Part shown: in pieces, positions 51,432 to 61,223 of the stretch
Layout of the letters: each line of letters starts with the position of its first letter
Position numbering within the stretch: the stretch's first letter is position 1
NCBI GenBank assembly: GCA_900105225.1
Contig: LT629764.1
Location: 3,678,501-3,742,500, forward strand
Direction: 5' to 3'
Length of the DNA stretch: 64,000 bases
Source: Paenibacillaceae bacterium GAS479
Lineage (GTDB): Bacteria > Bacillota > Bacilli > Paenibacillales > Paenibacillaceae
The notes under the pieces: generated by a model
What the model saw: the letters and a program-made list of their open reading frames with translations, nothing else
The model's database searches: none
What the model was told of the DNA's origin: nothing
Translations under genes and position numbers: made by a program

Positions 51432-52625
51432 ATGAGCAATATACCAAAGATCGTCATATTAGGAGCTGGATACGGCGGTATTTTGACCGCTCTCAAGCTT
51501 CAAAAACAGCTCAACTACAACGAAGCTGACGTTACCCTGGTTAACAAACATGATTATCATTATATTACGACTCATTTGCATATGCCTGCGGCTGGAACGG
51601 ACAATCCGGAAAATGCCCGCGTGAATATTTCCAAGCTGATCGACGAGTTCAAAATCGATTTTGTGAAGTCCACCGTGGTGCAAATTCGCACGCAGGACAA
51701 AAAAGTCATTCTGGAGGACGGAACGCTCTCTTATGACTATTTAGTCATCGGTATGGGCGGCGAGCCAGAGACATTCGGCATCCCGGGTCTTGCCGAGCAT
51801 GCGATGAGTATCCGCAGCATCAACTCGGTGCGTTTGATCCGCGAGCATATCGAGTATCAGTTCGCCCGTTACAAGCGCGAGCCGCATCGCACCGACTACC
51901 TGACGTTCATCGTTGGCGGCGCTGGTTTTACCGGTATCGAGTTTGTCGGTGAGCTGGCCGATCGCATACCGCAGTTATGCCGCGAGTTCGACGTGGACCG
52001 CTCGCTAGTGAAGCTGTACAACATCGAGGCAGCTCCTTCAGCGCTGCCGGGCTTTGATCCTGAACTGGTACAGTACGGCATGGACGTGTTGACGAAAAAA
52101 GGTGTTATTTTCCGCATCGGCACGGCAATTAAGGAATGCTCACCAGACGGCGTCATCGTCGGCGACGGTGAAGAGATCCGCTCCAAAACCGTCATTTGGA
52201 CCGGCGGCATCCGCGGCAATCGACTCATCGAGGAAGCTGGCTTTGAGACGATGCGTGGCAGAGTCAAGGTGGATGAATTTTTGCGGGCTCCCGGACACGA
52301 GAATATTTATATTATCGGCGACAATTCGCTCATGTTCAATGAAGAGGGCCGGCCATATCCGCCTACCGCCCAAATCGCTATGCAGCAAGGCGTAGCAAGC
52401 GCCCATAATCTAGTCGCAGCCATTCGCAACCAACCGCTGAAGTCGTTTGCTTTTAGCAACAAGGGTACGGTCGCTTCGCTCGGCAAAGGCGAGGGCATCG
52501 GAGTCGCAATGGGCAAAAAATACCAGGGACGCAAAGCCGCTTGGCTCAAAAAGCTGATCGACCTTCGCTATCTGTTCATCATCGGCGGTATCACGCTCGT
52601 GCTGCGTAAAGGGAAGTTCCTCTAA
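51432..52625 (+). CDS. Type II NADH dehydrogenase (YumB/Ndh-like)
   Basis: A 397-residue NDH-2 flavoprotein. Start 51432 (MSNIPKIVILGAGYGG) was chosen as GAAGGGA lies upstream; the longer frame from 51303 has no site. Landmarks are ILGAGYGG (FAD), FIVGGAGFTGIEFVGEL (NADH), IYIIGDNS (FAD) and a C-terminal membrane-docking segment (WLKKLIDLRYLFIIGGITLV). It passes electrons from NADH to menaquinone without proton pumping. It overlaps the next gene by one base. Confidence 0.92.
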   Translation: MSNIPKIVILGAGYGGILTALKLQKQLNYNEADVTLVNKHDYHYITTHLHMPAAGTDNPENARVNISKLIDEFKIDFVKSTVVQIRTQDKKVILEDGTLSYDYLVIGMGGEPETFGIPGLAEHAMSIRSINSVRLIREHIEYQFARYKREPHRTDYLTFIVGGAGFTGIEFVGELADRIPQLCREFDVDRSLVKLYNIEAAPSALPGFDPELVQYGMDVLTKKGVIFRIGTAIKECSPDGVIVGDGEEIRSKTVIWTGGIRGNRLIEEAGFETMRGRVKVDEFLRAPGHENIYIIGDNSLMFNEEGRPYPPTAQIAMQQGVASAHNLVAAIRNQPLKSFAFSNKGTVASLGKGEGIGVAMGKKYQGRKAAWLKKLIDLRYLFIIGGITLVLRKGKFL

Positions 52626-52912
52626 TGCGGCACTGTAGCGTGCAAGTACGTGGTTTGCTGACGAGGGATGAGCTGGATCGTTATAATGCGCTCATGGAGA
52701 TTGGTTCTTACCTGGAATCACAGAATCGCTACGATCTGGCCTACACGATTCAGAAGGAAGTAGATTTGCTCATCATTCCTGGTATAGAGCGCCTGAAGGA
52801 AAAGGGCCGACAGCGCGACCGGGATACGGAGTTATATCTCAGCAGCAAAAGGGAAGCCTCTAACAGCAACGATCCTTATGCTGATGACGAAGAGGATGAC
52901 GACGAGCTCTAG
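52625..52912 (+). CDS. Hypothetical acidic-tailed protein following NDH-2
   Basis: A 95-residue protein that begins in the NDH-2 stop (TAATG). It is helical, with a dimer-like segment (LIIPGIERLKEKGRQRDRDT) and a strongly acidic tail (DPYADDEEDDDEL). It is probably translationally coupled to NDH-2 and cytoplasmic. The family was not recognised. Confidence 0.7.
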   Translation: MRHCSVQVRGLLTRDELDRYNALMEIGSYLESQNRYDLAYTIQKEVDLLIIPGIERLKEKGRQRDRDTELYLSSKREASNSNDPYADDEEDDDEL

Positions 52913-52934
52913 CCGTAGGCTAGAGCTCTCTTTT
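52904..52934 (+). terminator. Terminator overlapping the stop codon
   Basis: GAGCTCTAGCC (52904-52914) pairs with GGCTAGAGCTC (52918-52928) around GTA, followed by a T-rich run. The stop codon TAG is inside the stem. Confidence 0.85.
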
Positions 52935-52939
52935 ACTTA

Positions 52940-53119
52940 CTTATTGTTGCAGAGAGCGAGCTTATTCAGTTGACGGAGTGTGACATTCTGACGGGATTGC
53001 TGAATCGTAGAGGACATGAAGTCGGCGATCTCGTGCTTGTAGAATTTGCTAATCGTATCAAGAAAGCGGTTCGCGAATCCGATCTGATTGCGCGCGTTGG
53101 CGGCGATGAGTTCGTGGTG
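52940..53119 (+). pseudogene. Internally deleted GGDEF-domain remnant
   Basis: A frame running from upstream of the TTG at 52970 reads ESELIQLTECDILTGLLNRR, then GDLVLVEFANRIKKAVRESD and ARVGGDEFVV. These are the first and last parts of a diguanylate cyclase core; about 40-50 residues between NRR and GD are missing. The rest of the domain after GGDEF is gone, and the frame continues directly into an acetyltransferase. Confidence 0.75.
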
Positions 53120-53560
53120 AAAGAAAGTGAGAGTGAAGTTGTGCATATTAGAGTAGCAAATGAATTCGACTACCCGGCTTTAAGAAAGATCTATTCGGAA
53201 TCCCGTCGTGAAAGTTTTCATTGGGCGGATAGAGAAGCAATGACTTTAGAAGACTTTGATAAGCATACAGAAGGTGAGTATATTATTTTGGCAGAGGAAA
53301 ATAAGCAAATCCTCGGATTTGCTTCTCTGTATTTGCCGGATAACTTTATCCATAATTTATTTGTCCATCCCGATTTCTCCGGTAAAGGCGCGGGTGGTCT
53401 GTTGCTCCATGCGTCTATAGAGAAAATGAAAAAACCGATTAGATTGAAGTGCGTATCAGCAAACTATGCGGCGATGAATTTTTATGAGAGTAAGGGTTGG
53501 AAGAAAGTTGTTGAAGAAGGTAAACCGCAAGAAAAATATTGGCTTATGGAATACAATTGA
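52970..53560 (+). CDS. GNAT acetyltransferase, fused in frame to a GGDEF remnant
   Basis: The open frame from TTG 52970 is 196 codons. Residues about 1-50 are the GGDEF remnant; residues 58-196 are a complete GNAT domain (VHIRVANEFDYPALRKIY; IHNLFVHPDFSGKGAGGLLL, the acetyl-CoA loop; NYAAMNFYESKGWKKV). GTG at 53141 is a candidate native start of the acetyltransferase, with only a weak GAGAGTGAAG before it. Whether the cell makes the fusion or the short form is open. The substrate is unknown. Confidence 0.7.
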   Translation: MTECDILTGLLNRRGHEVGDLVLVEFANRIKKAVRESDLIARVGGDEFVVKESESEVVHIRVANEFDYPALRKIYSESRRESFHWADREAMTLEDFDKHTEGEYIILAEENKQILGFASLYLPDNFIHNLFVHPDFSGKGAGGLLLHASIEKMKKPIRLKCVSANYAAMNFYESKGWKKVVEEGKPQEKYWLMEYN

Positions 53561-53619
53561 CCACTCTGCGCGGGGTTTTCTTTTATTGAACTATCGTAAC
53601 CGTTAGGTTCCAAAACTAC

Positions 53620-53859
53620 CTCAGAAATTACTCCCGTACTTCCAACCAGACTACTCGGCCAATCCAACGAGCTACCACTTAGCAATAAGCTCGGCTTGCG
53701 GCCGACAACCTGCTTCAGAAGATGGAGGTACTTGTTCGTTCTCTCTGCCGGCTCCGAATAATGCCGCCCCAGTGCGTAGTCAGCGAGCACCTGAATTCCC
53801 TCCAGCGTGCCCCACTGCGCGGTGAATTAGGACGTACCCACACGCAAATGACTCGCTGC
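53620..53859 (-). pseudogene. SelO-family (YdiU) remnant
   Basis: Minus-strand translation gives AASHLRVGTS, a TAA stop, then FTAQWGTLEGIQVLADYALG and RHYSEPAERTNKYLHLLKQV, matching the HIRVGTFQ-AA-G-L--L-ALADYAI-RHYPE region of SelO pseudokinase-fold adenylyltransferases. A frameshift follows, after which SLIAKW, a stop and LVG continue the homology. Everything else of the about 480-residue protein is absent. Confidence 0.75.
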
Positions 53860-53938
53860 CTTAATTTTTTTAGGACAACCAGAGCGCTCTGAGTTACGCT
53901 AATGATGAAGCGAGACGATAGGAGCTGTCACCAAAAAT

Positions 53939-53973
53939 AAGGGAAGAGACTAAGCCCAGCTCAGTCTCTTCCC
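53939..53973 (-). terminator. Terminator of hemQ
   Basis: GGGAAGAGACT (53941-53951) pairs with AGTCTCTTCCC (53963-53973), with TTATTTTT following on the minus strand. Confidence 0.85.
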
Positions 53974-53994
53974 GTCTTGCTGATACAGCTTGAT

Positions 53995-54741
53995 TTATAC
54001 GCTCAGCAGTTGCTCCAGCTTGCGAGCATCCAGCAGGTTGCCGACATAGAAGTCGCCAAAGTCGCCATAGCGGGCGCTTACTTCGTCGAAGCGCATTTCA
54101 TAGATCAGCTTTTTGAACTGGAGAGCGTCCTCGGCGAACAAAGTCACGCCCCACTCCCAGTTGTCGAAGCCGACTGAGCCGCTAATGATCTGTTTCACCT
54201 TGCCAGCGTATTGGCGGCCGATCATGCCATGGCTGCGCATCATCGTGCGACGATCGTCCATGCTCAGCATGTACCAGTTGTCGCCGCCGTCACGGCGTTT
54301 GTTCATCGGATAGAAGCAAATATGGCGGGCTTTAGGCAGCGTTGGCTTGAGGCGCGCGATAATATCCGGGTTCATCAGCGGATCTTCGCCGGGCTTGCTC
54401 ATGTAGTTGCTTAGCTCCACGATACTAACATAGGAGTAAGCAGCTTTTGTGTAATCAGCCAACGGGCTTTTGTTGAAGCTCGTTTCCAACTCATTCAGCT
54501 CCTCCAACGTCTCGCGGAGATGCATAATGACGAAGTCAGCCTTTTGACCAACAATGGAATAAAAAGCGGTGCTTCCCTTGCGCTCTTGCTCCTCAGCAGA
54601 CCAGGAAGCGAGCATGGATCCAATGGAATCGAGAGCAGCAGCCCGGTTGTCAGCTCCAGCTTGTTTCCAGGCTTGCCAGTCAATTGTACGGAAATCATGA
54701 AGGACGTACCAGCCCTCCAGCGTTTGTGCAGCGTCACTCAT
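53995..54741 (-). CDS. hemQ: Coproheme decarboxylase HemQ
   Basis: A 248-residue protein of the chlorite dismutase family. Start 54741 follows AAGGAG by about ten bases; an upstream ATG at 54762 overlaps that site. The catalytic Tyr144 (CFYPMNKRR) and the proximal His171 ([13 protein letters not shown]) are at the expected places. HemQ turns coproheme III into protoheme with hydrogen peroxide, the last step of the Gram-positive heme route. It complements CtaA in this window as a heme gene. Confidence 0.94.
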   Translation of the reverse strand: MSDAAQTLEGWYVLHDFRTIDWQAWKQAGADNRAAALDSIGSMLASWSAEEQERKGSTAFYSIVGQKADFVIMHLRETLEELNELETSFNKSPLADYTKAAYSYVSIVELSNYMSKPGEDPLMNPDIIARLKPTLPKARHICFYPMNKRRDGGDNWYMLSMDDRRTMMRSHGMIGRQYAGKVKQIISGSVGFDNWEWGVTLFAEDALQFKKLIYEMRFDEVSARYGDFGDFYVGNLLDARKLEQLLSV

Positions 54742-54938
54742 CGTATTAACTTCTCCTTCCATAATAAAAGACGGCTCTTAACAGCTGACCCGTATTCTCT
54801 GGACATAAGGGCATAACTAACACCCATTGTATCCCAACCGGCTTCCGTACTTCAACCAACGACCTATTCACAAATTGACTTGCTGAAAGGCTTGGCATAA
54901 ACTTAGAAGCAACGCTATCCGAAGGGATGATCGGCCGC

Positions 54939-55226
54939 ATGCTTCAAATCGCGATTGCGATGGTGCTGTTTTTTGTGATGATGTTTGGAATCGGCTTCAT
55001 TCTTAACATGTTGATGAAAACGACCTGGTTCCCCATCTACCTGTTTGTTATTGTGCTCGTACCGCTTTACATATGGTCCACCTGGGATCGGGGTTTGAGC
55101 TTCACTGCCAATTTCTCCGAGTTCACCTTTATCGACTGGCTGCCTGTCGTTGCCGCTCTTGTCGGTGCTTATGTGAGCGGGTATGCAATTCGCGCTTTAC
55201 GGATCGGCGGTTACAAAATGTTCTAA
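54939..55226 (+). CDS. YuiB-like membrane protein
   Basis: A 95-residue protein with three hydrophobic segments and the ending ALRIGGYKMF, which resembles the KKGYQMF end of B. subtilis YuiB. Start 54939 fits that family; ATG 54927 directly abuts GAAGGG and is less likely. It lies, as in B. subtilis, near the NDH-2/YumC group. The function is unknown. Confidence 0.85.
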   Translation: MLQIAIAMVLFFVMMFGIGFILNMLMKTTWFPIYLFVIVLVPLYIWSTWDRGLSFTANFSEFTFIDWLPVVAALVGAYVSGYAIRALRIGGYKMF

Positions 55227-55237
55227 AGCAACGTCCG

Positions 55238-55301
55238 TACATGCGGCGTGCTTTCGCTTAAGAGCTCAGACGAGCCCTGCTGCGGAGCGCGTCGCATGTT
55301 T
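55238..55301 (+). terminator. Terminator after the yuiB-like gene
   Basis: ACATGCGGCGTGC (55238-55250) pairs with GCGCGTCGCATGT (about 55284-55296) with two mismatches, then seven Ts. Confidence 0.6.
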
Positions 55302-55447
55302 TTTTCGGCGGTGGCGAAGGCCATTCCTCGCTAGTAAATTGGAAGTCAGTTCCGCTTTGCTTTTGTTGGCGAATGCTGTCGGATGAAGCTTCTCTATGGT
55401 ACACTGATAGGACGGATTAAACGGGAAAAGGGAGGGGAGGAACGCTT

Positions 55448-56971
55448 ATGCGTATAGGAAGTAAGCTGAATTTTACGGAGCATCATCGATTTTGCGTATA
55501 CCGCAATTTCTCGCTTAGCCCGCTTGACCAGCGGATGCTGACGCTGATTTATCAGCCGATGAGCGGTGCCTCCGCCTCCTCTCTCTATCAGCTTCTTTAT
55601 TACCAGGTAGCAGAGGGCTTCAGCGGTTATTCGCCGCTTGATACGCAGCGACGCCTGTTTCTAGGTCTTGGCCTCGACTTGAGCGAAACGGGACGAACGG
55701 AACTGGTGCGCTGCACTTCTGTGCTGGAAGCGTTAGGCCTTCTGACTACCTGCCGGCTGTATTTGCCGGGGCAGGAGGAGGTTGCGTATGAGTATGAGCT
55801 GCATGCGCCGCAATCCCCTGCGGAGTTTTTCCGCAATCAGCATCTGAGCATGCTGCTGCGTGACAAGGTCGGCAAGTACGGCGTCGTGGCGCTCCAGGAT
55901 TCTCTGTTTCAGCGTGAGCCGGATGAGCTTGCTCAGCATGAGCTGCAGCGGGAGAACATTACGATGCCGTTCTACGAGCTGTTCCGCCTCAGCGCCGCAG
56001 TGGATGCAGAGCTGGAGCAAGCGCTGGAGGAGACGGCGCCCGTGCGCAAAACTCCCGCGCCAGCACAGCAACCGAGTGCTGGCATCGAGTATGGAGACAT
56101 TCTTTACCGCTTCCCGCGGGGGTCGCTCAATCGACCTTATGTCGAGCGGCTGCGAGGCGACAAGGATGCACTGGCTCAGCTTAATTACATCGCCTACAAA
56201 TACGAGATCGGCGCGGCCGATTTATGCCGGCTGCTGGACGAGGACTACGCCTTCGATAGCAGCGGCAGCCTATTGACCGACGAGCTGCAGTTGAAGGCGG
56301 CCCAGCTTTACCGGCTGGATCGCAAACGCGAAGGCGAGCGGCGCGCGAGCAGCGCCGCACTGCAGCAGGAGGAAAGCGAGCAGGATGTGCCGGAGCAAGG
56401 CGTGCAGGCGGAGCATTATTTGCCGGTGCCAGCCCAGCTCACCGGCCGCTGCGACATCCAGCAGTACAATATGCTGATGCGCAATGAGCCGCATACACGT
56501 TTCTTGCGGCGCTTTTTCCCGGGCGCGGTGCCCGATTGGATCGAGCGGCAATTCGAGCGGATCGATATCCATTATCGGCTGCCGGCTCCGGTCATTAATG
56601 TGCTGGTCCACTACGTGTTCGGCATGAAGGGCACTTCCCGCGTGACCAAAACGTTCATCGAAGCGGTTGCCTCCAACATGCTCGTGCAGCAAGTGGACGA
56701 GTTCGAGAAAGCAGTGCTCTACGTTCGCAGCCAGCAGGAGTTGGAACGCGGCAAAGAAGCGCAAAGTGAGGGCGGCGCTCGAACTGGCGGTCGTACCGCT
56801 GCCGCTGCTGGCGGAGCCCGCTCCGGAGGCGGCTATCGGCGCGGAGCAGCCGGCATTCCCCGTAAGCCGGTGCTGCCGGTGGCGGGCGAGGATGCTTCGT
56901 CGGATCAGGATATTTCCGACGAGGAGCTGGAAGAGATGCGCAAGCTAGCGCGCAAGCTGGACGGCCGTTAG
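55448..56971 (+). CDS. dnaB: Replication initiation and membrane attachment protein DnaB
   Basis: A 507-residue primosomal protein of the B. subtilis DnaB/DnaD family (not the helicase DnaB of E. coli). It has an N-terminal winged-helix-like part (LSPLDQRMLTLIYQPMSGAS), a long middle and a C-terminal DnaD-like helical domain (PAPVINVLVHYVFGMKG; FIEAVASNMLVQQVDEFEKA). The C-terminal tail is disordered, rich in Gly, Arg, Ala and Asp/Glu. It loads with DnaD and DnaI at oriC. It is followed by dnaI, the normal arrangement. Confidence 0.93.
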   Translation: MRIGSKLNFTEHHRFCVYRNFSLSPLDQRMLTLIYQPMSGASASSLYQLLYYQVAEGFSGYSPLDTQRRLFLGLGLDLSETGRTELVRCTSVLEALGLLTTCRLYLPGQEEVAYEYELHAPQSPAEFFRNQHLSMLLRDKVGKYGVVALQDSLFQREPDELAQHELQRENITMPFYELFRLSAAVDAELEQALEETAPVRKTPAPAQQPSAGIEYGDILYRFPRGSLNRPYVERLRGDKDALAQLNYIAYKYEIGAADLCRLLDEDYAFDSSGSLLTDELQLKAAQLYRLDRKREGERRASSAALQQEESEQDVPEQGVQAEHYLPVPAQLTGRCDIQQYNMLMRNEPHTRFLRRFFPGAVPDWIERQFERIDIHYRLPAPVINVLVHYVFGMKGTSRVTKTFIEAVASNMLVQQVDEFEKAVLYVRSQQELERGKEAQSEGGARTGGRTAAAAGGARSGGGYRRGAAGIPRKPVLPVAGEDASSDQDISDEELEEMRKLARKLDGR

Positions 56972-57007
56972 TTGTGATAGAGCTCATGAGAAAGGAGGCG
57001 GGTGCAA

Positions 57008-57985
57008 ATGGAGTCGTTGAAGGATCTGTTGAAGTCGATGCCCGGCGGGAATAAGATCCGTGCCAAGGCATCCGAGCAGCTGAGTGAGCTCATGAACGAT
57101 CCTAAAGTCCGCAAGCTGCAGGAGCAATTTCCGGAGCTGAATGAAGATGTGCTGCGCCGGAATTCGAATTCGGTCTACCAGTATGTCCGAGAGCACCGCA
57201 ACTGTACCGATTGCCCGGGACTGGATCAATGCCCGAATGATTTTCAGGGGCATTATACATTGCTATCGGCGGATACCTCGGCCGGAGAGCTGCGGCTGAT
57301 CGATCGGAAGACGGCATGCCGCAAGTTTATTGCCCGCCGCAATGAGGAGCAGATCCGCTCGCGGATTCGTAGCTTTTATGTCAGTGAGCGGACGCTGGCG
57401 GATTCCTATTCGGCAGACGAGATTTTAATGAAGGATCGCGCCCGCTCGCAGGCTGTTATGAAGCTGCTTGAATACATCCGGCGGACTAAGGAGCAGGGCT
57501 TGGGGACCGAGGGACTGTATTTGACGGGCTCCTTCGGAACCGGTAAAACCTTCCTCATGGGTTACATGCTCGGCGAACTCGCGAAGATCGGTTATTCCGG
57601 CGTCATCGTGTACATGCCGGACTTCGTGGAAGATCTCAAGGCAATGTTCGGCGAGCCGGCGCGCCTGAAGGAAACAATCGACCTCATGAAAGAAGCCGAC
57701 ATTTTGATTTTCGACGACATCGGCGCCGAGAATTTGAGTCCCTGGGTACGCGACCACGTGATGGGCGCGATTCTCAACTACCGGATGGAGCGCAAGCCGA
57801 CGTTTTACACGTCTAACCATGCGTTGGATGATCTGGAGCAGCATTTCAGCTTCACGAGCAAAGACGGCGAGGAGTACCATAAAGGCCGCCGGATCATGGA
57901 TCGGATTCGCCCGTTCGTTGATGTCATCCTGGTCAAAGGCACCAATAAGCGCGGACGCAAAGAAGAGGGCGGCGGAGCAGGTTAA
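57008..57985 (+). CDS. dnaI: Primosomal helicase loader DnaI
   Basis: A 325-residue AAA+ ATPase. Start 57008 follows AAAGGAGG by nine to ten bases; the GTG at 57002 is too near it. The N-terminal zinc-binding part has CTDCPGLDQCPN. Walker A is GSFGTGKT near residue 180 and Walker B ILIFDDIGAEN. It loads the replicative helicase with DnaB and DnaD. Confidence 0.95.
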   Translation: MESLKDLLKSMPGGNKIRAKASEQLSELMNDPKVRKLQEQFPELNEDVLRRNSNSVYQYVREHRNCTDCPGLDQCPNDFQGHYTLLSADTSAGELRLIDRKTACRKFIARRNEEQIRSRIRSFYVSERTLADSYSADEILMKDRARSQAVMKLLEYIRRTKEQGLGTEGLYLTGSFGTGKTFLMGYMLGELAKIGYSGVIVYMPDFVEDLKAMFGEPARLKETIDLMKEADILIFDDIGAENLSPWVRDHVMGAILNYRMERKPTFYTSNHALDDLEQHFSFTSKDGEEYHKGRRIMDRIRPFVDVILVKGTNKRGRKEEGGGAG

Positions 57986-58013
57986 AGGTTTCGTTGTATC
58001 GCCTACCTCCAAC

Positions 58014-58088
58014 AGGAGATGTATGTTTTTCCCACACGCAAGCCGATGATTGGCTTAGCGAACAGGGGAGGACAGCATCTCCTTTTTT
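58014..58088 (+). terminator. Terminator after dnaI
   Basis: AGGAGATG (58014-58021) pairs with CATCTCCT (58076-58083), with an inner AAGCC/GGCTT stem, then six Ts. Confidence 0.65.
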
Positions 58089-58168
58089 ATTTTCCGAGGG
58101 ACGATGAAGCCTTGCACCCCGCTATAAGCTGCTCTTATAACTTTGATAACATCCGCTGAAAAAATCCG

Positions 58169-58198
58169 TTGACACCAATAGGAATAGACTGGTATGAT
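58169..58198 (+). promoter_or_regulatory. Promoter of the sulfate importer
   Basis: A perfect TTGACA (58169-58174), an 18-base spacer and TATGAT (58193-58198), with a 5' leader of about 90 bases that has a small CCGG-AACA-CCGG hairpin. A CymR- or other sulfur-responsive site is plausible from the genes, but no known consensus is clear. Confidence 0.65.
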
Positions 58199-58291
58199 TT
58201 GATCCATAATCCAACTAAACAGCTAGGAATTAACGGCTTGTTTCCGGAACACCGGTATGAGCGGACCAACTAAACCAAGGGGTGTATTTCA

Positions 58292-59434
58292 ATGACACAG
58301 AAAAAAACCAGCTCTCTGAAGCTGCCTGTTCTGCTTCTCACCACTTCGCTCGTTCTTGGTCTGGCAGCCTGCGGCTCCGGAAACAGCAACTCAAACAATG
58401 GTGGATCTGGCAGTACGAATACTCCGGCAGAAAATACAGGGGCAAACGCGGCCAACAATGCCAATACAGGCACTGAAGCCACCACGGCACCCAAAGAGCC
58501 AGTCGAGCTGCTTAACGTATCCTATGACCCGACACGCGAACTGTACGTTTCATTCAATGCCGCTTTTGCGAAGTACTGGAAGGAAAAAACCGATCAGGAA
58601 GTGACGATCAAGCAGTCGCATGGCGGTTCCGGCAAACAGTCGCTGTCTGTGATCGGTGGCCTGAAGGCCGACGTAGTAACGCTGGCTCTTGGTTACGACA
58701 TCGATGCGATAGCCGAGCGTGGGCTCATAAACAAGGACTGGAAGTCCAAGTTCCAGTCCAATAGCGCTCCTTACACGTCTACGATCGTATTCCTCGTCCG
58801 TAAAGGCAATCCAAAAGGCATTAAAGATTGGAACGATCTCGTAAAGCCTGACGTCGAGGTTATTACGCCGAACCCGGCAACATCCGGCGGCGCACGCTGG
58901 AACTACTTGGCGGCATGGGGATATGCGCAGAAGCAGGATGGCGGAGACGAGACCAAAACGAAGGAGTTCATGAAACAACTATTCCAAAACGTACCGGTGC
59001 TTGATTCCGGAGCCCGTGGGTCAACAACGACGTTCACTGAGCGCGGCATCGGCGACGTGCTTCTAGCCTGGGAGAACGAGGCGTTCCTATCTCAGAAAGA
59101 GCTTGGAGATAAATTCGAGATCGTGTACCCATCGCTGAGCATTTTGGCGGAGCCACCGGTAGCGGTCGTGGATAAAGTTGTGGATGACAAGGGCACTCGC
59201 GAAGTAGCCGAGGAGTATTTGAAGTATCTGTACACCGAGGAAGGGCAGAGGATCGCTGCTGATAATTTTTATCGTCCGATAAACCCTGACATCGCTGCTC
59301 AGTACAAGGATAAATTCAAAGAGCTAGAGCTGCTGCAGATTGATAAAGACTTTGGCGGCTGGGCGGAAGCACAGAAGAAACACTTTGCCGAGGGCGGAAC
59401 GTTTGATGAAATCTATAAGCCGGGTTCTAAATAA
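58292..59434 (+). CDS. Sulfate/thiosulfate ABC transporter binding lipoprotein
   Basis: A 380-residue binding protein of the Sbp/CysP family. The signal peptide ends in GLAAC, so it is a lipoprotein. A polar Asn/Gly/Thr linker (about 28-75) precedes the binding domain, which starts [20 protein letters not shown], the usual opening for sulfate binders. [20 protein letters not shown] and [20 protein letters not shown] are also typical. It feeds the permeases CysT and CysW downstream. Confidence 0.93.
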   Translation: MTQKKTSSLKLPVLLLTTSLVLGLAACGSGNSNSNNGGSGSTNTPAENTGANAANNANTGTEATTAPKEPVELLNVSYDPTRELYVSFNAAFAKYWKEKTDQEVTIKQSHGGSGKQSLSVIGGLKADVVTLALGYDIDAIAERGLINKDWKSKFQSNSAPYTSTIVFLVRKGNPKGIKDWNDLVKPDVEVITPNPATSGGARWNYLAAWGYAQKQDGGDETKTKEFMKQLFQNVPVLDSGARGSTTTFTERGIGDVLLAWENEAFLSQKELGDKFEIVYPSLSILAEPPVAVVDKVVDDKGTREVAEEYLKYLYTEEGQRIAADNFYRPINPDIAAQYKDKFKELELLQIDKDFGGWAEAQKKHFAEGGTFDEIYKPGSK

Positions 59435-59482
59435 ACCTTTGAACTGCTCGATTCACTCATTCTGTACAGGAGCTGACTTCAC

Positions 59483-60316
59483 ATGAAAGGTTCCCGGACT
59501 CGCAGTGTTTTGCCTGGCTTTGGCCTCACAATGGGCATCACGGTGTTCTACCTTGGCATTATCGTGCTTATCCCGCTATCCTGCGTCATCCTGAAAACGA
59601 TGGAGCTCAGCCCGGGGGAGTTCTGGTCAACCGTGACCGCTCCCCGGGTTGTGGCCTCTTATCGGATCAGTTTGCTGACCTCGCTTGCCGCTGCGCTGGT
59701 CAATGTCGTGTTCGGCCTCATTGTTGCCTGGGTGCTGGTACGGTACAACTTCCCCGGCAGGCGGTTTCTCGACAGCCTCGTTGATCTGCCCTTCGCGCTG
59801 CCGACAGCAGTTGCGGGCATTGCCCTGACAGCGATCTATGCACCGAACGGCTGGATTGGCCAGTGGCTGGAGCCGCTCGGCATTAAGGTCGCGTTCACTC
59901 CGCTTGGTATTACAATCGCGCTTATATTTATCGGTCTTCCCTTCATCGTTCGGACGGTGCAGCCGGTGCTGCAGGATCTGGACAAAGAAATGGAGGAGGC
60001 AGCCGTCATGCTCGGCGCAGGCCGCTGGCGCACGGTGCTTCGCGTTGTGCTACCAGAGCTGACTCCCGCTCTGCTGACCGGTTTTGCTCTTGCTTTTGCG
60101 CGAGGAATCGGCGAGTATGGCTCGGTCGTGTTTATTTCCGGCAATATGCCGATGAAAACGGAGATCGCTCCACTGCTCATTATGACCCGTCTGGAGTCAT
60201 TCGAGCTTGAACAAGCGACGGCTATAGCGGTTATGCTGTTGCTGATGTCTTTTGCCATGCTGCTTCTCATCAACTACATCCAGTGGCGCGCCGGCAAGCG
60301 CGCTCTGGCGGAATAG
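59483..60316 (+). CDS. cysT: Sulfate ABC transporter permease CysT
   Basis: A 277-residue permease with six helices and the EAA loop ([21 protein letters not shown]). [20 protein letters not shown] is characteristic of CysT/CysU. It pairs with CysW in the membrane. ATG 59483 follows ACAGGAGC. Confidence 0.93.
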   Translation: MKGSRTRSVLPGFGLTMGITVFYLGIIVLIPLSCVILKTMELSPGEFWSTVTAPRVVASYRISLLTSLAAALVNVVFGLIVAWVLVRYNFPGRRFLDSLVDLPFALPTAVAGIALTAIYAPNGWIGQWLEPLGIKVAFTPLGITIALIFIGLPFIVRTVQPVLQDLDKEMEEAAVMLGAGRWRTVLRVVLPELTPALLTGFALAFARGIGEYGSVVFISGNMPMKTEIAPLLIMTRLESFELEQATAIAVMLLLMSFAMLLLINYIQWRAGKRALAE

Positions 60317-60329
60317 GAGGAGCACTCAC

Positions 60330-61220
60330 ATGGCTGGTGGAATCGCAACCTCTCGTCCCGCACATGGCGCTCCAACTACAGAGCGAGGAAGGCCGACATC
60401 GGAGTCGCCTGCCGTCAAATGGCTGCTCATCACCATCGCTGTCATTTTTCTCGCTGCTGTTGTGCTGCTGCCGCTCATTACCGTATTCGTGGAAGGACTC
60501 AAGCGCGGCTGGAATGTTTATATCAGTGCAATGACTGATCCCGACGCGGTGTCGGCGCTCAAGCTCACGTTGCTCGTGGCCGTTATCGCCGTGCCGCTCA
60601 ACACGATTTTTGGCATCGCTGCTTCATGGCTGATCGCCAAGTTTTCCTTCAGGGGCAAAAATCTGCTGCTCACCCTGATTGATCTACCTTTCTCTGTATC
60701 GCCGGTTATTGCCGGCTTCATGTTTTTGCTGCTCTTCGGCGCACAAGGTTATCTCGGCCCGTGGTTTGACGAGCGTGGATTGCAGATTGTATTTGCTCCG
60801 CCGGGCATTATTTTGGCGACGATGTTTGTCACGTTTCCGTTTGTTGCCCGGGAGCTGATCCCACTCATGCAAGCTCAGGGGACCCAGGAGGAAGAGGCGG
60901 CCGCAACGCTTGGAGCGAAAGGCTTCCGAATCTTCTGGAGTGTAACTTTGCCTAATATCAAATGGGCGCTGCTTTATGGACTCGTGCTTTGCAATGCACG
61001 GGCCATGGGCGAGTTCGGCGCTGTCTCGGTTGTATCCGGCCATATCCGCGGCGAGACGAATACGCTGCCGCTGCATGTAGAGATTTTGTACAACGAATAT
61101 CAGTTTTCGGCTTCCTTCGCAGCGGCATCGCTGCTCATGTTGCTTGCGCTGCTCACACTGGGAGCCAAAAGTCTTGTGGAATGGAAAACCGCTCAGCGGA
61201 ATCAAGATTTGGAGGGGTAA
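60330..61220 (+). CDS. cysW: Sulfate ABC transporter permease CysW
   Basis: A 296-residue permease. Start 60330 ([15 protein letters not shown]) follows TAGGAGGAGC; the longer frame is a shadow of cysT. The helices and the EAA loop ([20 protein letters not shown]) and [15 protein letters not shown] match CysW. No CysA ATPase gene follows; the ATPase must be encoded elsewhere. Confidence 0.93.
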   Translation: MAGGIATSRPAHGAPTTERGRPTSESPAVKWLLITIAVIFLAAVVLLPLITVFVEGLKRGWNVYISAMTDPDAVSALKLTLLVAVIAVPLNTIFGIAASWLIAKFSFRGKNLLLTLIDLPFSVSPVIAGFMFLLLFGAQGYLGPWFDERGLQIVFAPPGIILATMFVTFPFVARELIPLMQAQGTQEEEAAATLGAKGFRIFWSVTLPNIKWALLYGLVLCNARAMGEFGAVSVVSGHIRGETNTLPLHVEILYNEYQFSASFAAASLLMLLALLTLGAKSLVEWKTAQRNQDLEG

Positions 61221-61223
61221 AAC

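Noticed and set aside
53482-53790. Minus-strand 102-codon protein overlapping the acetyltransferase end
   Set aside because: Its upper part is SelO remnant and the lower part is the antisense of GNAT; it is not an intact gene.
58199-58291. S-box riboswitch before the sulfate importer
   Set aside because: The leader is too short (about 90 bases) and lacks the S-box core; only a small hairpin is visible.
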